Assembly: GCA_041485385.1 (NCBI GenBank)
Contig: JBGPJM010000148.1
Span: 1-12,459, forward strand
Direction: 5' to 3'
DNA length: 12,459 bases
Source of the DNA: JBGPJM01 sp041485385
GTDB taxonomy: Bacteria; Planctomycetota; Phycisphaerae; Phycisphaerales; UBA1924
Part shown: positions 6,727-12,459 of the stretch, piece after piece
Layout of the letters: each line of letters begins with the position of its first letter
Numbering within the stretch: position 1 is the stretch's first letter
The notes under the pieces: model-generated
What the model was told of the DNA's origin: nothing
The model's input: the letters and a program-made list of their open reading frames with translations, nothing else
Database searches by the model: none
Position numbers and translations under genes: made by a program

Positions 6727-7212
6727 TCAGGTGGGATCGGGCGGGAGCGGGCCGGGAGTGGTTTCGGGAGTGGATTCCGGGGTTGCTGGATGCTTGAGGA
6801 CTTGTTTGAGGATCTTGTCGAGGAGGCCGTTGATGAAGGCGGGGGATTTTTCGGTGGAGAAGGTCTTGGCGAGCTCGACGGCTTCGTTGACGACGATCTT
6901 CGGCGGCGTGCCGGCGAGGGTCATCTCGTAGTGGGCCAGGCGGAGGATCGCGCGGTCGACGGCGGCCTGGCGGTGGGCGGGCCAGGTTGGCGCGAGGGTC
7001 TGCATGGCGGCGTCGGCCGCGGAACGGTTGTCGAAGGCGGCCAGCGCGGTGCGGAAGGCCTTCTCGCGCTCGCTAGGGGTGAAGTCGCCGGGGTCGTCGA
7101 GGAGGTCGGCGACGAGGGCGTGGGGGTCATCGGCGGGGCCGATCCCGCCGCGGGCGTCGAGCTGGAAGAGCGCCTGGAAGGCCAGTCGGCGGATATCGCG
7201 CGGCGTGGCCAT
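6727..7212 (-). CDS. nusB: NusB, transcription antitermination protein
   Basis: The 161-residue product matches NusB, the all-helical RNA-binding partner of NusE (S10) in rRNA antitermination complexes. Typical features are the start ATPRDIRRLAFQALFQLD, the central RQAAVDRAILRLAHYEM and the very characteristic KIVVNEAVELAKTFSTEKSPAFINGLLDKI. A proline/threonine-rich tail of about 18 residues follows. The ATG at 7210-7212 overlaps the ribH stop by one base (TGATG), and AGGAAG (complement of 7221-7226) lies 8 nt upstream, so it is probably translationally coupled to ribH. The ribH-nusB pairing is common in bacteria. Confidence 0.95.
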   Translation of the reverse strand: MATPRDIRRLAFQALFQLDARGGIGPADDPHALVADLLDDPGDFTPSEREKAFRTALAAFDNRSAADAAMQTLAPTWPAHRQAAVDRAILRLAHYEMTLAGTPPKIVVNEAVELAKTFSTEKSPAFINGLLDKILKQVLKHPATPESTPETTPGPLPPDPT

Positions 7213-7769
7213 CAGCGGGGCTTCCTGGGGCGGGCCGGGCGGTTGGCGGCCTTGTCGGGGAAGGCGAGGGGGAAAGGGCGTGAAGGCGTGGAGGCGTGGG
7301 GGCGTGAGACGGAGGAGGAGAGGGCGCGGATTTGCGTAATGGTGTGGAGAAGGGCGTGCATGGCCTGTTCGCCCTTATTCCCGTGCGCGCCGCCGGCGCG
7401 ATCGCGGGCTTGGCGCACGTTGTCGACGGTGAGGACGCCGAAGGAGACCGGGACGCCGGTGGCGATGGTGACGCTGGTGAGGCCCTGGGCAACGGCCTGA
7501 GCCAGGTGCTGGTCGTGCGAGGTCTCGCCCTTGATGATGCAGCCGAGGGCGAGCACGCCGTCGAAACGCCCGGTTCGCGCGGCGGCGAGGGAGAGGGCGG
7601 TGAGCTCGAAGGAGCCGGGGGCGTCGAGGATGGTCAGCGCTTCGGGAGCATGGCCCGAGCCGGCGAAGGCGGCGCGGGCGCCGTCGAGGAGGCGATCGGT
7701 GATCGTGGCGTTGTAGCGGCTGGCGACGATCGCGACGCGGGGGGGTGGCATGCGTGTGGGCTTGGGCAT
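7212..7769 (-). CDS. ribH: 6,7-dimethyl-8-ribityllumazine synthase
   Basis: Lumazine synthase catalyses the penultimate step of riboflavin synthesis, joining 5-amino-6-ribitylamino-uracil with 3,4-dihydroxy-2-butanone 4-phosphate. Recognisable parts are RVAIVASRYNATITDRLLDGA near the start, APGSFELTALSLA, GVLALGCIIKGETSHDQH (with the catalytic-type histidine region), PVSFGVLTVDN and ARDRAGGAHGNKGEQAMHALL. The enzyme proper ends near residue 145; about 40 more Pro/Arg/Ser-rich residues form a basic tail, part of it encoded by an 8 bp tandem repeat. The start at 7769 has no ribosome binding site because a heptamer array adjoins it; the ATG at residue 7 is an alternative. First gene of the ribH-nusB(-ftsY) set; no other rib gene is in the window. 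Confidence 0.95.
   Translation of the reverse strand: MPKPTRMPPPRVAIVASRYNATITDRLLDGARAAFAGSGHAPEALTILDAPGSFELTALSLAAARTGRFDGVLALGCIIKGETSHDQHLAQAVAQGLTSVTIATGVPVSFGVLTVDNVRQARDRAGGAHGNKGEQAMHALLHTITQIRALSSSVSRPHASTPSRPFPLAFPDKAANRPARPRKPR
7276..7307. repeat. Octanucleotide tandem repeat in the ribH tail
   Basis: Four consecutive 8 bp units, GGGCGTGA, AGGCGTGG, AGGCGTGG, GGGCGTGA, lie inside the ribH coding region. Because 8 is not a multiple of three, each unit is read in a different phase; the result is RPHASTPSRPF in the C-terminal extension beyond the lumazine synthase fold. Confidence 0.8.
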
Positions 7770-7772
7770 GGG

Positions 7773-7805
7773 GAGTGCTGAGTGCTAGGTGCTGGGTGCT
7801 AAGTG
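7773..7805. repeat. Heptanucleotide tandem array upstream of ribH
   Basis: Units GAGTGCT, GAGTGCT, AGGTGCT and GGGTGCT (7773-7800) are followed by a partial AAGTG. On the ribH coding strand the unit reads AGCACTC or AGCACCT. It ends 3 bp upstream of the ribH ATG. The period and the GTG core match the array upstream of ftsY. Confidence 0.8.
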
Positions 7806-7870
7806 GGATCAGGCGGGGGTTGGAGGGGTGACGAGGGCGGGGGAGGAGAGGGAGGAACGAGGGTTGGTAG

Positions 7871-7909
7871 CACTGACCGGCAAGGCCGGTCAGTGGCACG
7901 GGTGGTGCC
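7871..7909. repeat. Palindromic repeat with two stem-loops upstream of the ubiA-like gene
   Basis: A perfect 11 bp inverted repeat, CACTGACCGGC-AAG-GCCGGTCAGTG (7871-7895), is followed by GGCAC-GGGTG-GTGCC (7895-7909). The word TGGCACGGG (7894-7902) also occurs at 1308-1316 in the element inside the phosphatase gene, and both have 3-nt loops, so I place them in one family. It could also act as a bidirectional transcription barrier between divergent genes. Confidence 0.65.
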
Positions 7910-7949
7910 GTCAACACAAGGACCGAGAGGGGCCGGTAGGATACGCGCG

Positions 7950-8936
7950 ATGCGAAGGATGCTCCTGCGGCTGGCGCCGGTGCTGCACTTGACGAGGGTG
8001 ACGACGGCGTTTGCCGCGGTGGCGAATGTGTGGTTCGTCATCCTGTGGACGCGGGCGAGCGGGGAGCACGAGGGTGCGCCGGCGGCGCTGCGGGACACGG
8101 CCGCGTGGGTGCTGCTCCTGGGCGGGGCGGTGAACGCGCTGGGGCTGTTTGCCTACGGGGCCGCGATGAACGACCTGCTGGACATCCGGCGCGACCGGAT
8201 GTTTCACCCGGAGCGGCCGCTGCCCTCGGGTGGCATCTCCATCGACTGGGCGATCGCCCTGGTGGTGGGGACGCTCATGAGCGCGGTGCTGGGGGCGAGC
8301 GTGCTGGGGATGGGGGCGGTGCTGCTGACGCTCGTGGTGGGCGCGGCGGTGTTCTTCTACAACGCGGTGGGGAAGTTCGTGCCCGCGATCGGGCTGGTGC
8401 TGCTGGGGCTGATTTACGCGGGGCAGATGGTGGTGCCCAACCTCAGGCTGGTGTTCGTGTGGCCCGTCTGGCTGGTGATGACGCACTCGCTGCTGGTGGG
8501 CGGGCTGTCGCACGTGCTGGGGCGGAAGGTGCCCGGGGTGAGCCGGCGGGCGACGGTGGTGGCGGTAATGGGGTGGGCGTTCTGGACGGCGGCGATGCTT
8601 TATGCAGGGTGGTGGCGTGCGAGTGGCGACGGCGGGCTGTGGCCCGAGTGGGTCATGGGACGCGCGGCGATCTGGCCGGCGGTGCTGGCGGCGCTGTTCG
8701 TGGCCATGGCGTGGCGCAAGGTGCGCGTGCACGGGGCGGGGCCGCGTGCGGCGGAGAAGGTGGCCAGGTACGGGGCGCTGTGGCTGGCGCTGTACGCGTG
8801 CGCGTGGCTGGGCGGGCAGGGGTACTGGAACGAGGGGATGATCCTGGGGGCGCTGACGCTGGCGGGGTTTTTGGGGATGACGGTGCTCCGCGAGCTGTAC
8901 GGCGTGCTGGAGAGGCCGCTGGGGTACCGGAGGTAG
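7950..8936 (+). CDS. UbiA-family prenyltransferase-like membrane protein
   Basis: The 328-residue protein has about eight or nine hydrophobic segments and the first aspartate-rich motif of UbiA enzymes, NDLLDIRRD at residues 74-82, followed by HPERPLPSG at 86-94. UbiA enzymes bind a polyprenyl diphosphate through magnesium and transfer the prenyl group to an aromatic or other acceptor in the membrane. The second motif (normally DxxxD with a GDRxxG context) should fall near residues 184-196, where the sequence is LSHVLGRKVPG with no aspartate. The protein may thus have altered chemistry or be inactive. I chose the ATG at 7950, where the hydrophobic protein begins; the ribosome binding site is weak and 7959 is an alternative. 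It stands alone, divergent from ribH, so context gives no substrate. Confidence 0.8.
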   Translation: MRRMLLRLAPVLHLTRVTTAFAAVANVWFVILWTRASGEHEGAPAALRDTAAWVLLLGGAVNALGLFAYGAAMNDLLDIRRDRMFHPERPLPSGGISIDWAIALVVGTLMSAVLGASVLGMGAVLLTLVVGAAVFFYNAVGKFVPAIGLVLLGLIYAGQMVVPNLRLVFVWPVWLVMTHSLLVGGLSHVLGRKVPGVSRRATVVAVMGWAFWTAAMLYAGWWRASGDGGLWPEWVMGRAAIWPAVLAALFVAMAWRKVRVHGAGPRAAEKVARYGALWLALYACAWLGGQGYWNEGMILGALTLAGFLGMTVLRELYGVLERPLGYRR

Positions 8937-9455
8937 GGGGAACGCGGCGGGGGGCGGTGCCACGGAAACGAAAGTTCAGGATCGATTGTCCAAGCGAGCG
9001 CTCCAGGCTCGTCTCTCTATCAGGAAAGACGATTTGCGTCGACGAGGGGCTCCGCCGCCTCGTGCGAGATAGTTGAAAAAAAGTTCCAGGTCATGCGCCG
9101 ATGGAGGGGAGTTGAGCCTCTCTCAGGTGCACGCTTCGACTGCGGACAGCCCGCCGGTGGCCGGTCCGGTTCCCCTCTCCTCCCGGAGCCGTCTCGGGCG
9201 GCGTCGGATACCGGTCAATCCGATCCGGCCGCAGCGGGGCAGTTGCGGCGTGCGAACCGGGCGGGTCGGGCCTTCCGGGGAGCTTCTTCAGATGCCCTCG
9301 GGGGGCCTGGACGCGGCAGCGGCGCGGCGCCGGCAAGAGCCGGCGCCGCGTCGCCGCTCGGGCCGACCGAGAAATTCCGGCGCATGGCCACGGCCGGGCA
9401 CAACGAATCCCGGCCGCGGCGCACAGACGTCAAGGACTCTTCAGCGTCAGTCGGT
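8937..9455. other. Non-coding gap between the ubiA-like gene and the HAF gene (convergent)
   Basis: This 519 bp stretch holds no reading frame I would call a gene. It contains a block at 8980-9024 resembling 2096-2139, an A-run at 9075-9081, and two long hairpins (9319-9354 and 9391-9416) on the 3' side of the HAF gene. Confidence 0.6.
9319..9416 (-). terminator. Two GC-rich hairpins downstream of the HAF gene, possible terminator
   Basis: The hairpin 9391-9416 has an 8 bp perfect stem CGGCCGGG/CCCGGCCG and begins 39 bp after the HAF stop. The hairpin 9319-9354 has a 16 bp stem with one G-T pair and loop AAGA. Neither is followed by a U-tract on either strand, so they may slow polymerase, protect the 3' end or serve a factor-dependent terminator. 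Confidence 0.4.
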
Positions 9456-10640
9456 TCAGCAGCCGCCGAAGAAGGCGTTGAGGAAGTCGAAGAAGTCCTG
9501 GGAGTTGACCATGCCGTCGCGGTTGAAATCGGCGGGGCAGGAGGGTGGCAGATCGGGGAGGCGGGCGACCCAGCCTTCGATCTGGCCGCTGGGGTTGGTG
9601 CCCTCGCCGACGATGACGGTGCCGTCGCGCGAGATGCCCCAGGCGATGGAGAGATTCCAGCCGGTGACGTCGAGGCCGTATTGCGTGGTGAGCACGTCGC
9701 GGAGCCGGCGCATGCCGTGTGCCTGATCCCAGATCATCGCCTCGCCGACGGTGAAGGTGTTATTGAGGTTGCCGGCGCCGACGATGGTGCGGCCGTCGCC
9801 GGAGATGGCGAGCGCGCCGCTGTTGACGTCGCCGCCCGGCAGGTCGCCCAGGCCGACCATGCCGGTCGCGGCCGTCCATCGGAACGCCTCGAACCCCGAG
9901 GCCGAGGTGCCCCAGCCCACGACGATGGCGCCGTCGTCGGAGACGTTGAATGCGACGCTCTCGTAGCCGCCGCCGGGGAGATCGCCGAGACCGACCATGT
10001 CGGTCGCGGCCGTCCATCGAGAGGCCTCGCGCCCGGCGTCGGAGTACCCCCAGCCGACGATGACGGAGCCGTCGGCGGAGGCACCGCCGGCGAAACTGTC
10101 GAATGCTCCGCCGGGGATATCGCCCAGGGCGACCATGCCGCCGGCCTGGGTCCAGCGGAAGGCCTCGAAACCGTTGGCTGACACACCTTGGCCGACGATC
10201 GTGGAGCCGTCGCCGGAGATGCCTGTGGCGACACTATCGAACTCGCCACCGGGGAGATCGCCCAAGCCGACCAGGCCCGAGGCGGCGGTCCATCGGAAGG
10301 CCTGCGTGCCCTGGGGCGAGCCGCAGTAGCCGACGACGATGGTGCCGTCGGGCGACATGCCGAGCGCCTCGCTGGTGGAGGTGCCGTCGGTCATGTCGCC
10401 AAGGTTGATGGCGCCGGTGGTGTGGGTCCAGATGAACGCCTTGTAGCCGCTGGCGGCGGTGTACGAACCGCCGCCCGCGACGGCGCAGCTGCGGTTGGAG
10501 GCGGAGCACCCGGCCTTGGCGAAGGGGGCCGGGGCGGCGTGCCCGAGGCCCTCGAAGCTGGGCTGGGCGAGGGCGGCGCCGGCAAGGCCGAACGGCAGGG
10601 ATGCGCCGGCGGCGAGGACGATGGAGCGAACTCGGGGCAT
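9456..10640 (-). CDS. Secreted HAF-repeat protein with dockerin-like tail
   Basis: The 394-residue product starts at the ATG 10638-10640, with AGGAGA (complement of 10647-10652) 6 nt upstream and a clear signal peptide (MPRVRSIVLAAG, hydrophobic core, cleavage near ALAQ). The open frame extends far upstream to 12419, but that part is antisense to the sigma factor and kinase. The body consists of about six to seven repeats of roughly 50 residues with GLGDLPGG, SxDGSxIVG and EAFRWTAA motifs, the pattern of the HAF family of probable extracellular repeats. After PSCPADFNRDG a single dockerin-like unit (MVNSQDFFDFLNAFFGGC) closes the protein, near-identical to the units on the FG-GAP protein. Likely exported and attached through this tail; molecular function unknown. 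Confidence 0.9.
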   Translation of the reverse strand: MPRVRSIVLAAGASLPFGLAGAALAQPSFEGLGHAAPAPFAKAGCSASNRSCAVAGGGSYTAASGYKAFIWTHTTGAINLGDMTDGTSTSEALGMSPDGTIVVGYCGSPQGTQAFRWTAASGLVGLGDLPGGEFDSVATGISGDGSTIVGQGVSANGFEAFRWTQAGGMVALGDIPGGAFDSFAGGASADGSVIVGWGYSDAGREASRWTAATDMVGLGDLPGGGYESVAFNVSDDGAIVVGWGTSASGFEAFRWTAATGMVGLGDLPGGDVNSGALAISGDGRTIVGAGNLNNTFTVGEAMIWDQAHGMRRLRDVLTTQYGLDVTGWNLSIAWGISRDGTVIVGEGTNPSGQIEGWVARLPDLPPSCPADFNRDGMVNSQDFFDFLNAFFGGC

Positions 10641-10742
10641 GTCTGTTCTCCTGGTGCGGCCGTCCATTTGGGCCGCGGGCTGTGTGGGTCGCATATTCGG
10701 ATGCGGCGTACAGGAACGCGACGACCGGGGCGAATACCGGTC

Positions 10743-10777
10743 AAGAAAACCGCCCGCCGGCGCGTGGGAGCGGGCGG
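10743..10777 (-). terminator. Terminator-like hairpin in the leader region of the HAF gene
   Basis: On the minus strand an 8 bp stem (10770-10777 with 10750-10757, CCGCCCGC/GCGGGCGG, loop 12 nt) is followed by TTTTCTTGA. It lies about 105 bp upstream of the HAF start. No minus-strand gene ends here, so it is either an attenuator in the HAF leader, the end of a short RNA, or a barrier protecting the divergent promoter region. Confidence 0.4.
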
Positions 10778-10885
10778 AATGAGTGAGCGATGGGCCGGGG
10801 TGTGCAGCGAGCGAGCAGGCCCTCCCTTCCGGTCGCGCTCGCGCCAAGACGACCCGTACACTCCCCGCGATTCCGCAGACGGAGC

Positions 10886-10914
10886 TTGCGGGAGGGGCGA
10901 TCGCCCTCGATAAT
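10886..10914 (+). promoter_or_regulatory. Sigma70-like promoter of the sigma factor-kinase operon
   Basis: TTGCGG (10886-10891) and GATAAT (10909-10914) are separated by exactly 17 bp. The -10 box matches the consensus at five of six positions, the -35 box at its TTG. A start near 10921 would give a leader of about 55 nt. The spacer carries a perfect 12 bp palindrome GGGCGATCGCCC (10895-10906). Confidence 0.5.
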
Positions 10915-10976
10915 GAACGCGGCGGCGAGCGCGGGGGCCCGTCAGGTTTCCCGCCACCGCCGCGGAGCACACCGCC

Positions 10977-11585
10977 ATGCCGGCCCCGGAGGATGTGACG
11001 CGACTGTTGGACAACCTCGCTGGAGGGGACAGTGGGGCGGTCAACCAGTTGCTCCCCCTGGTGTACGACGAGCTGCACGCGCTGGCGCAGCGCCAGCTCC
11101 GGGCGGAGCGGCCGGACCACAGCCTGCAGGCGACGGCGCTGGTGCACGAGGCGTACCTGCGCCTGGTCGATCAGAAGGCCGTGCAGTGGCAGAACCGGGC
11201 GCATTTCGTCGCGGTGGCGGCGACGGCCATGCGGCGGATCCTGGTCGATCATGCGCGCGGACGGGCGCGGCACAAGCGAGGGGGCGACGGGGCGCGCGAA
11301 CGCGTGTCGCTGGACGAGGCGCTCGTCGTGGCCTTCGAGCGCGATGCCGGGCTGCTGGACCTGGATCAGGCGCTGAACCGATTGGGCGAGCGGTCGCCGG
11401 AGCGTGCCAGGATTGTCGAGATGCGGTTCTTCGGCGGGTTGACGGTGGAGGAGATCGCGGGGGTGCTGAGTACCTCCGTGAGCACGGTGAACCGCGAGTG
11501 GAGGTATTCGCGGGCCTGGCTCTACCGGGAGCTGGGCGGGAAGACGGCCGGCTCCGGCGCCCGGGAGGGGTCCGATGCCGATTGA
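10977..11585 (+). CDS. ECF-type RNA polymerase sigma factor
   Basis: The 202-residue product carries the two sigma-70 regions. Region 2 spans about residues 23-95 (VYDELHALAQRQLR, LQATALVHEAYLRLVD, FVAVAATAMRRILVDHAR). Region 4 spans about 135-190 (ERARIVEMRFFGGLTVEEIAGVLSTSVSTVNREWRYSRAWLYREL). The pattern fits the group often paired with kinases in planctomycetes and acidobacteria (TIGR02999-like). GGAG at 10963-10966 lies 10 nt before the ATG. The coding region overlaps the kinase start by 11 bp, so the pair is co-transcribed and probably coupled; the kinase is the likely signal input. No separate anti-sigma gene is visible. Confidence 0.94.
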   Translation: MPAPEDVTRLLDNLAGGDSGAVNQLLPLVYDELHALAQRQLRAERPDHSLQATALVHEAYLRLVDQKAVQWQNRAHFVAVAATAMRRILVDHARGRARHKRGGDGARERVSLDEALVVAFERDAGLLDLDQALNRLGERSPERARIVEMRFFGGLTVEEIAGVLSTSVSTVNREWRYSRAWLYRELGGKTAGSGAREGSDAD

Positions 11586-12459
11586 TCGCGAAGAGCTGGT
11601 CGCCGAGATCTTCCAGCAGGCCGCGGAGCTGCCCGAGGCCGAGCGAGCCGGCTTTCTCGGTCGGCGCTGCGACGGCGACACCTCGCTGCGCGCCGAGGTC
11701 GAGGCCCTGCTGGACGCGGACGCGCGTGGCAAGAGCGAGAGCTTCCTGACCCCGCCGGTGATTGCCCCGGGCTCGGTGAGCGACGCGGTCACCCGCGCCT
11801 CTCCCCCTTCGCCGTTCCCCGCCGCCGCCGCGGCCTTCCTCCGCGAGATCGTCACCGGCGAGGCGGCCGCCGGCGCGGGCACGCGGATCGGGCGGTACCG
11901 CGTCCTGCGCGTCATCGACTCCGGGGGCATGGGGACGGTGTACGAGGCGGCGCAGGAGCAGCCGCGCCGGACGGTGGCGCTGAAGGTGATCCGGGCCGGC
12001 GTTGTCTCGCCGGCGATGCTGCGGCGATTCGAGTACGAGGGGCAGGTGCTGGGGTCGCTGCACCATCCGGGGATCGCCCAGGTGTACGAGGCCGGCACGC
12101 ACGCGGGCGCCTCCGAGGGCGAGAGCGGCACGCCGTACATCGCGATGGAGCTTGTCGTCGGCGCCCGGGCGCTGGTCGATTTCGCCGTCGCCGCCGAACT
12201 CTCGTTGCGGCAGCGGATGGACCTCATGGCGCGGGTCTGCGACGCCGTGCAATATGCGCACCAGCGCGGCGTGATCCACCGCGATCTCAAACCGGAAAAC
12301 ATTCTGCTGCAAGCCGGCCAGCCGGTGATCGCGGACTTCGGCATTGCGCTCGCGGTCTCGAACGCAGGCGGCGGGCGCATTACGCAAACCGGGATCTCCC
12401 TCGGCACGCCGCAGTACATGTCGCCAGAACAGGCGACGGGCGATCGCGTGGTCGATGGA
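11575..12459 (+). CDS. Serine/threonine protein kinase (PknB-like), N-terminal part
   Basis: The first 295 codons are visible; the gene continues beyond the right edge. The ATG at 11575 follows GGGAGGGG by a few bases and lies inside the sigma factor gene. Residues 1-100 are the ELPEAERAGFLGRRCDG-type N-terminal segment that commonly precedes such kinases, then a Pro/Ala-rich linker. The kinase domain shows the glycine loop DSGGMGTVY (115-123), the ATP lysine K137 in VALKV, HRDLKPEN (235-242), DFG (254-256) and GTPQYMSPEQ (277-286); all catalytic residues visible so far are present. It probably phosphorylates the co-encoded sigma factor or its partner (inference from context). From about residue 223 the codon use shifts toward A/T-ending codons and the text resembles kinases of other phyla. 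Membrane and C-terminal sensor parts, if any, are outside the window. Confidence 0.93.
   Translation, partial: MPIDREELVAEIFQQAAELPEAERAGFLGRRCDGDTSLRAEVEALLDADARGKSESFLTPPVIAPGSVSDAVTRASPPSPFPAAAAAFLREIVTGEAAAGAGTRIGRYRVLRVIDSGGMGTVYEAAQEQPRRTVALKVIRAGVVSPAMLRRFEYEGQVLGSLHHPGIAQVYEAGTHAGASEGESGTPYIAMELVVGARALVDFAVAAELSLRQRMDLMARVCDAVQYAHQRGVIHRDLKPENILLQAGQPVIADFGIALAVSNAGGGRITQTGISLGTPQYMSPEQATGDRVVDG

Noticed and set aside
6604..7907. CRISPR array
   Set aside because: The repeats are 7-8 bp without spacers, and the palindromic elements are not regularly spaced; no cas gene is present.
7911..8963. 350-codon minus-strand frame opposite the UbiA-like gene
   Set aside because: His/Pro/Arg-rich composition typical of an antisense shadow; the opposite strand encodes a membrane protein with a clear family motif.
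9092..9336. Small frames on both strands in the gap after the ubiA-like gene
   Set aside because: Arg/Pro-rich, without ribosome binding sites or recognisable motifs; they overlap hairpins rather than conserved protein.
10641..12419. Long open frame on the minus strand that extends the HAF gene upstream by 593 codons
   Set aside because: It is antisense to the sigma factor and kinase, whose motifs are unmistakable. The HAF start at 10640 has its own ribosome binding site and signal peptide. High GC makes such long shadows common.

Overview
The window is GC-rich and reads like a planctomycete, most likely a member of the Phycisphaerae. Three things point there. Two secreted proteins end in a dockerin-like tail with the core DFNxxGxxNSQDFFDFLxAFF and a final GC. 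An ECF sigma factor gene overlaps a Ser/Thr kinase gene, a common planctomycete pairing. Short palindromic and heptanucleotide repeats are scattered between and inside genes. The lineage is an inference from family knowledge; no rRNA is present.

Layout, left to right. On the minus strand lie the N-terminal part of a probable DUF4442 hotdog protein (cut by the window edge) and, upstream of it, a GAF plus SpoIIE-type phosphatase. After a 436 bp divergent gap come two plus-strand secreted beta-propeller proteins: an SBBP-type repeat protein, then a seven-repeat FG-GAP protein with two dockerin-like tails, separated by a strong intrinsic terminator. Converging on these is a minus-strand set, ribH, nusB and ftsY (riboflavin synthesis, transcription antitermination, SRP receptor); ribH and nusB overlap by one base. 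A plus-strand UbiA-type prenyltransferase follows, then a 519 bp non-coding stretch, a minus-strand HAF-repeat secreted protein with one dockerin-like tail, and, divergent from it, the ECF sigma factor and the kinase, which runs off the right edge.

The main anomaly is in the SBBP-type gene. Its first 350 codons read forward and its last 80 codons read forward in the same phase, but the 315 bp between (about 3326-3640) encodes the missing middle on the opposite strand. Flipping that block restores one uninterrupted 534-residue protein whose repeat units align across both joints. The sequence therefore holds either a real small DNA inversion (possibly an off state) or an assembly or amplification artefact; the window alone cannot decide. 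No recombinase gene and no long inverted repeat is visible.

Secondary points are: a palindromic repeat family that has entered coding sequence in frame (the GAF domain and the FtsY linker); 7- and 8-bp tandem arrays around ribH, nusB and ftsY; a UbiA protein without its second aspartate-rich motif; and a kinase whose last 73 visible codons differ from the rest in codon use and family flavour. I found no CRISPR array, tRNA, rRNA, transposase or phage gene.
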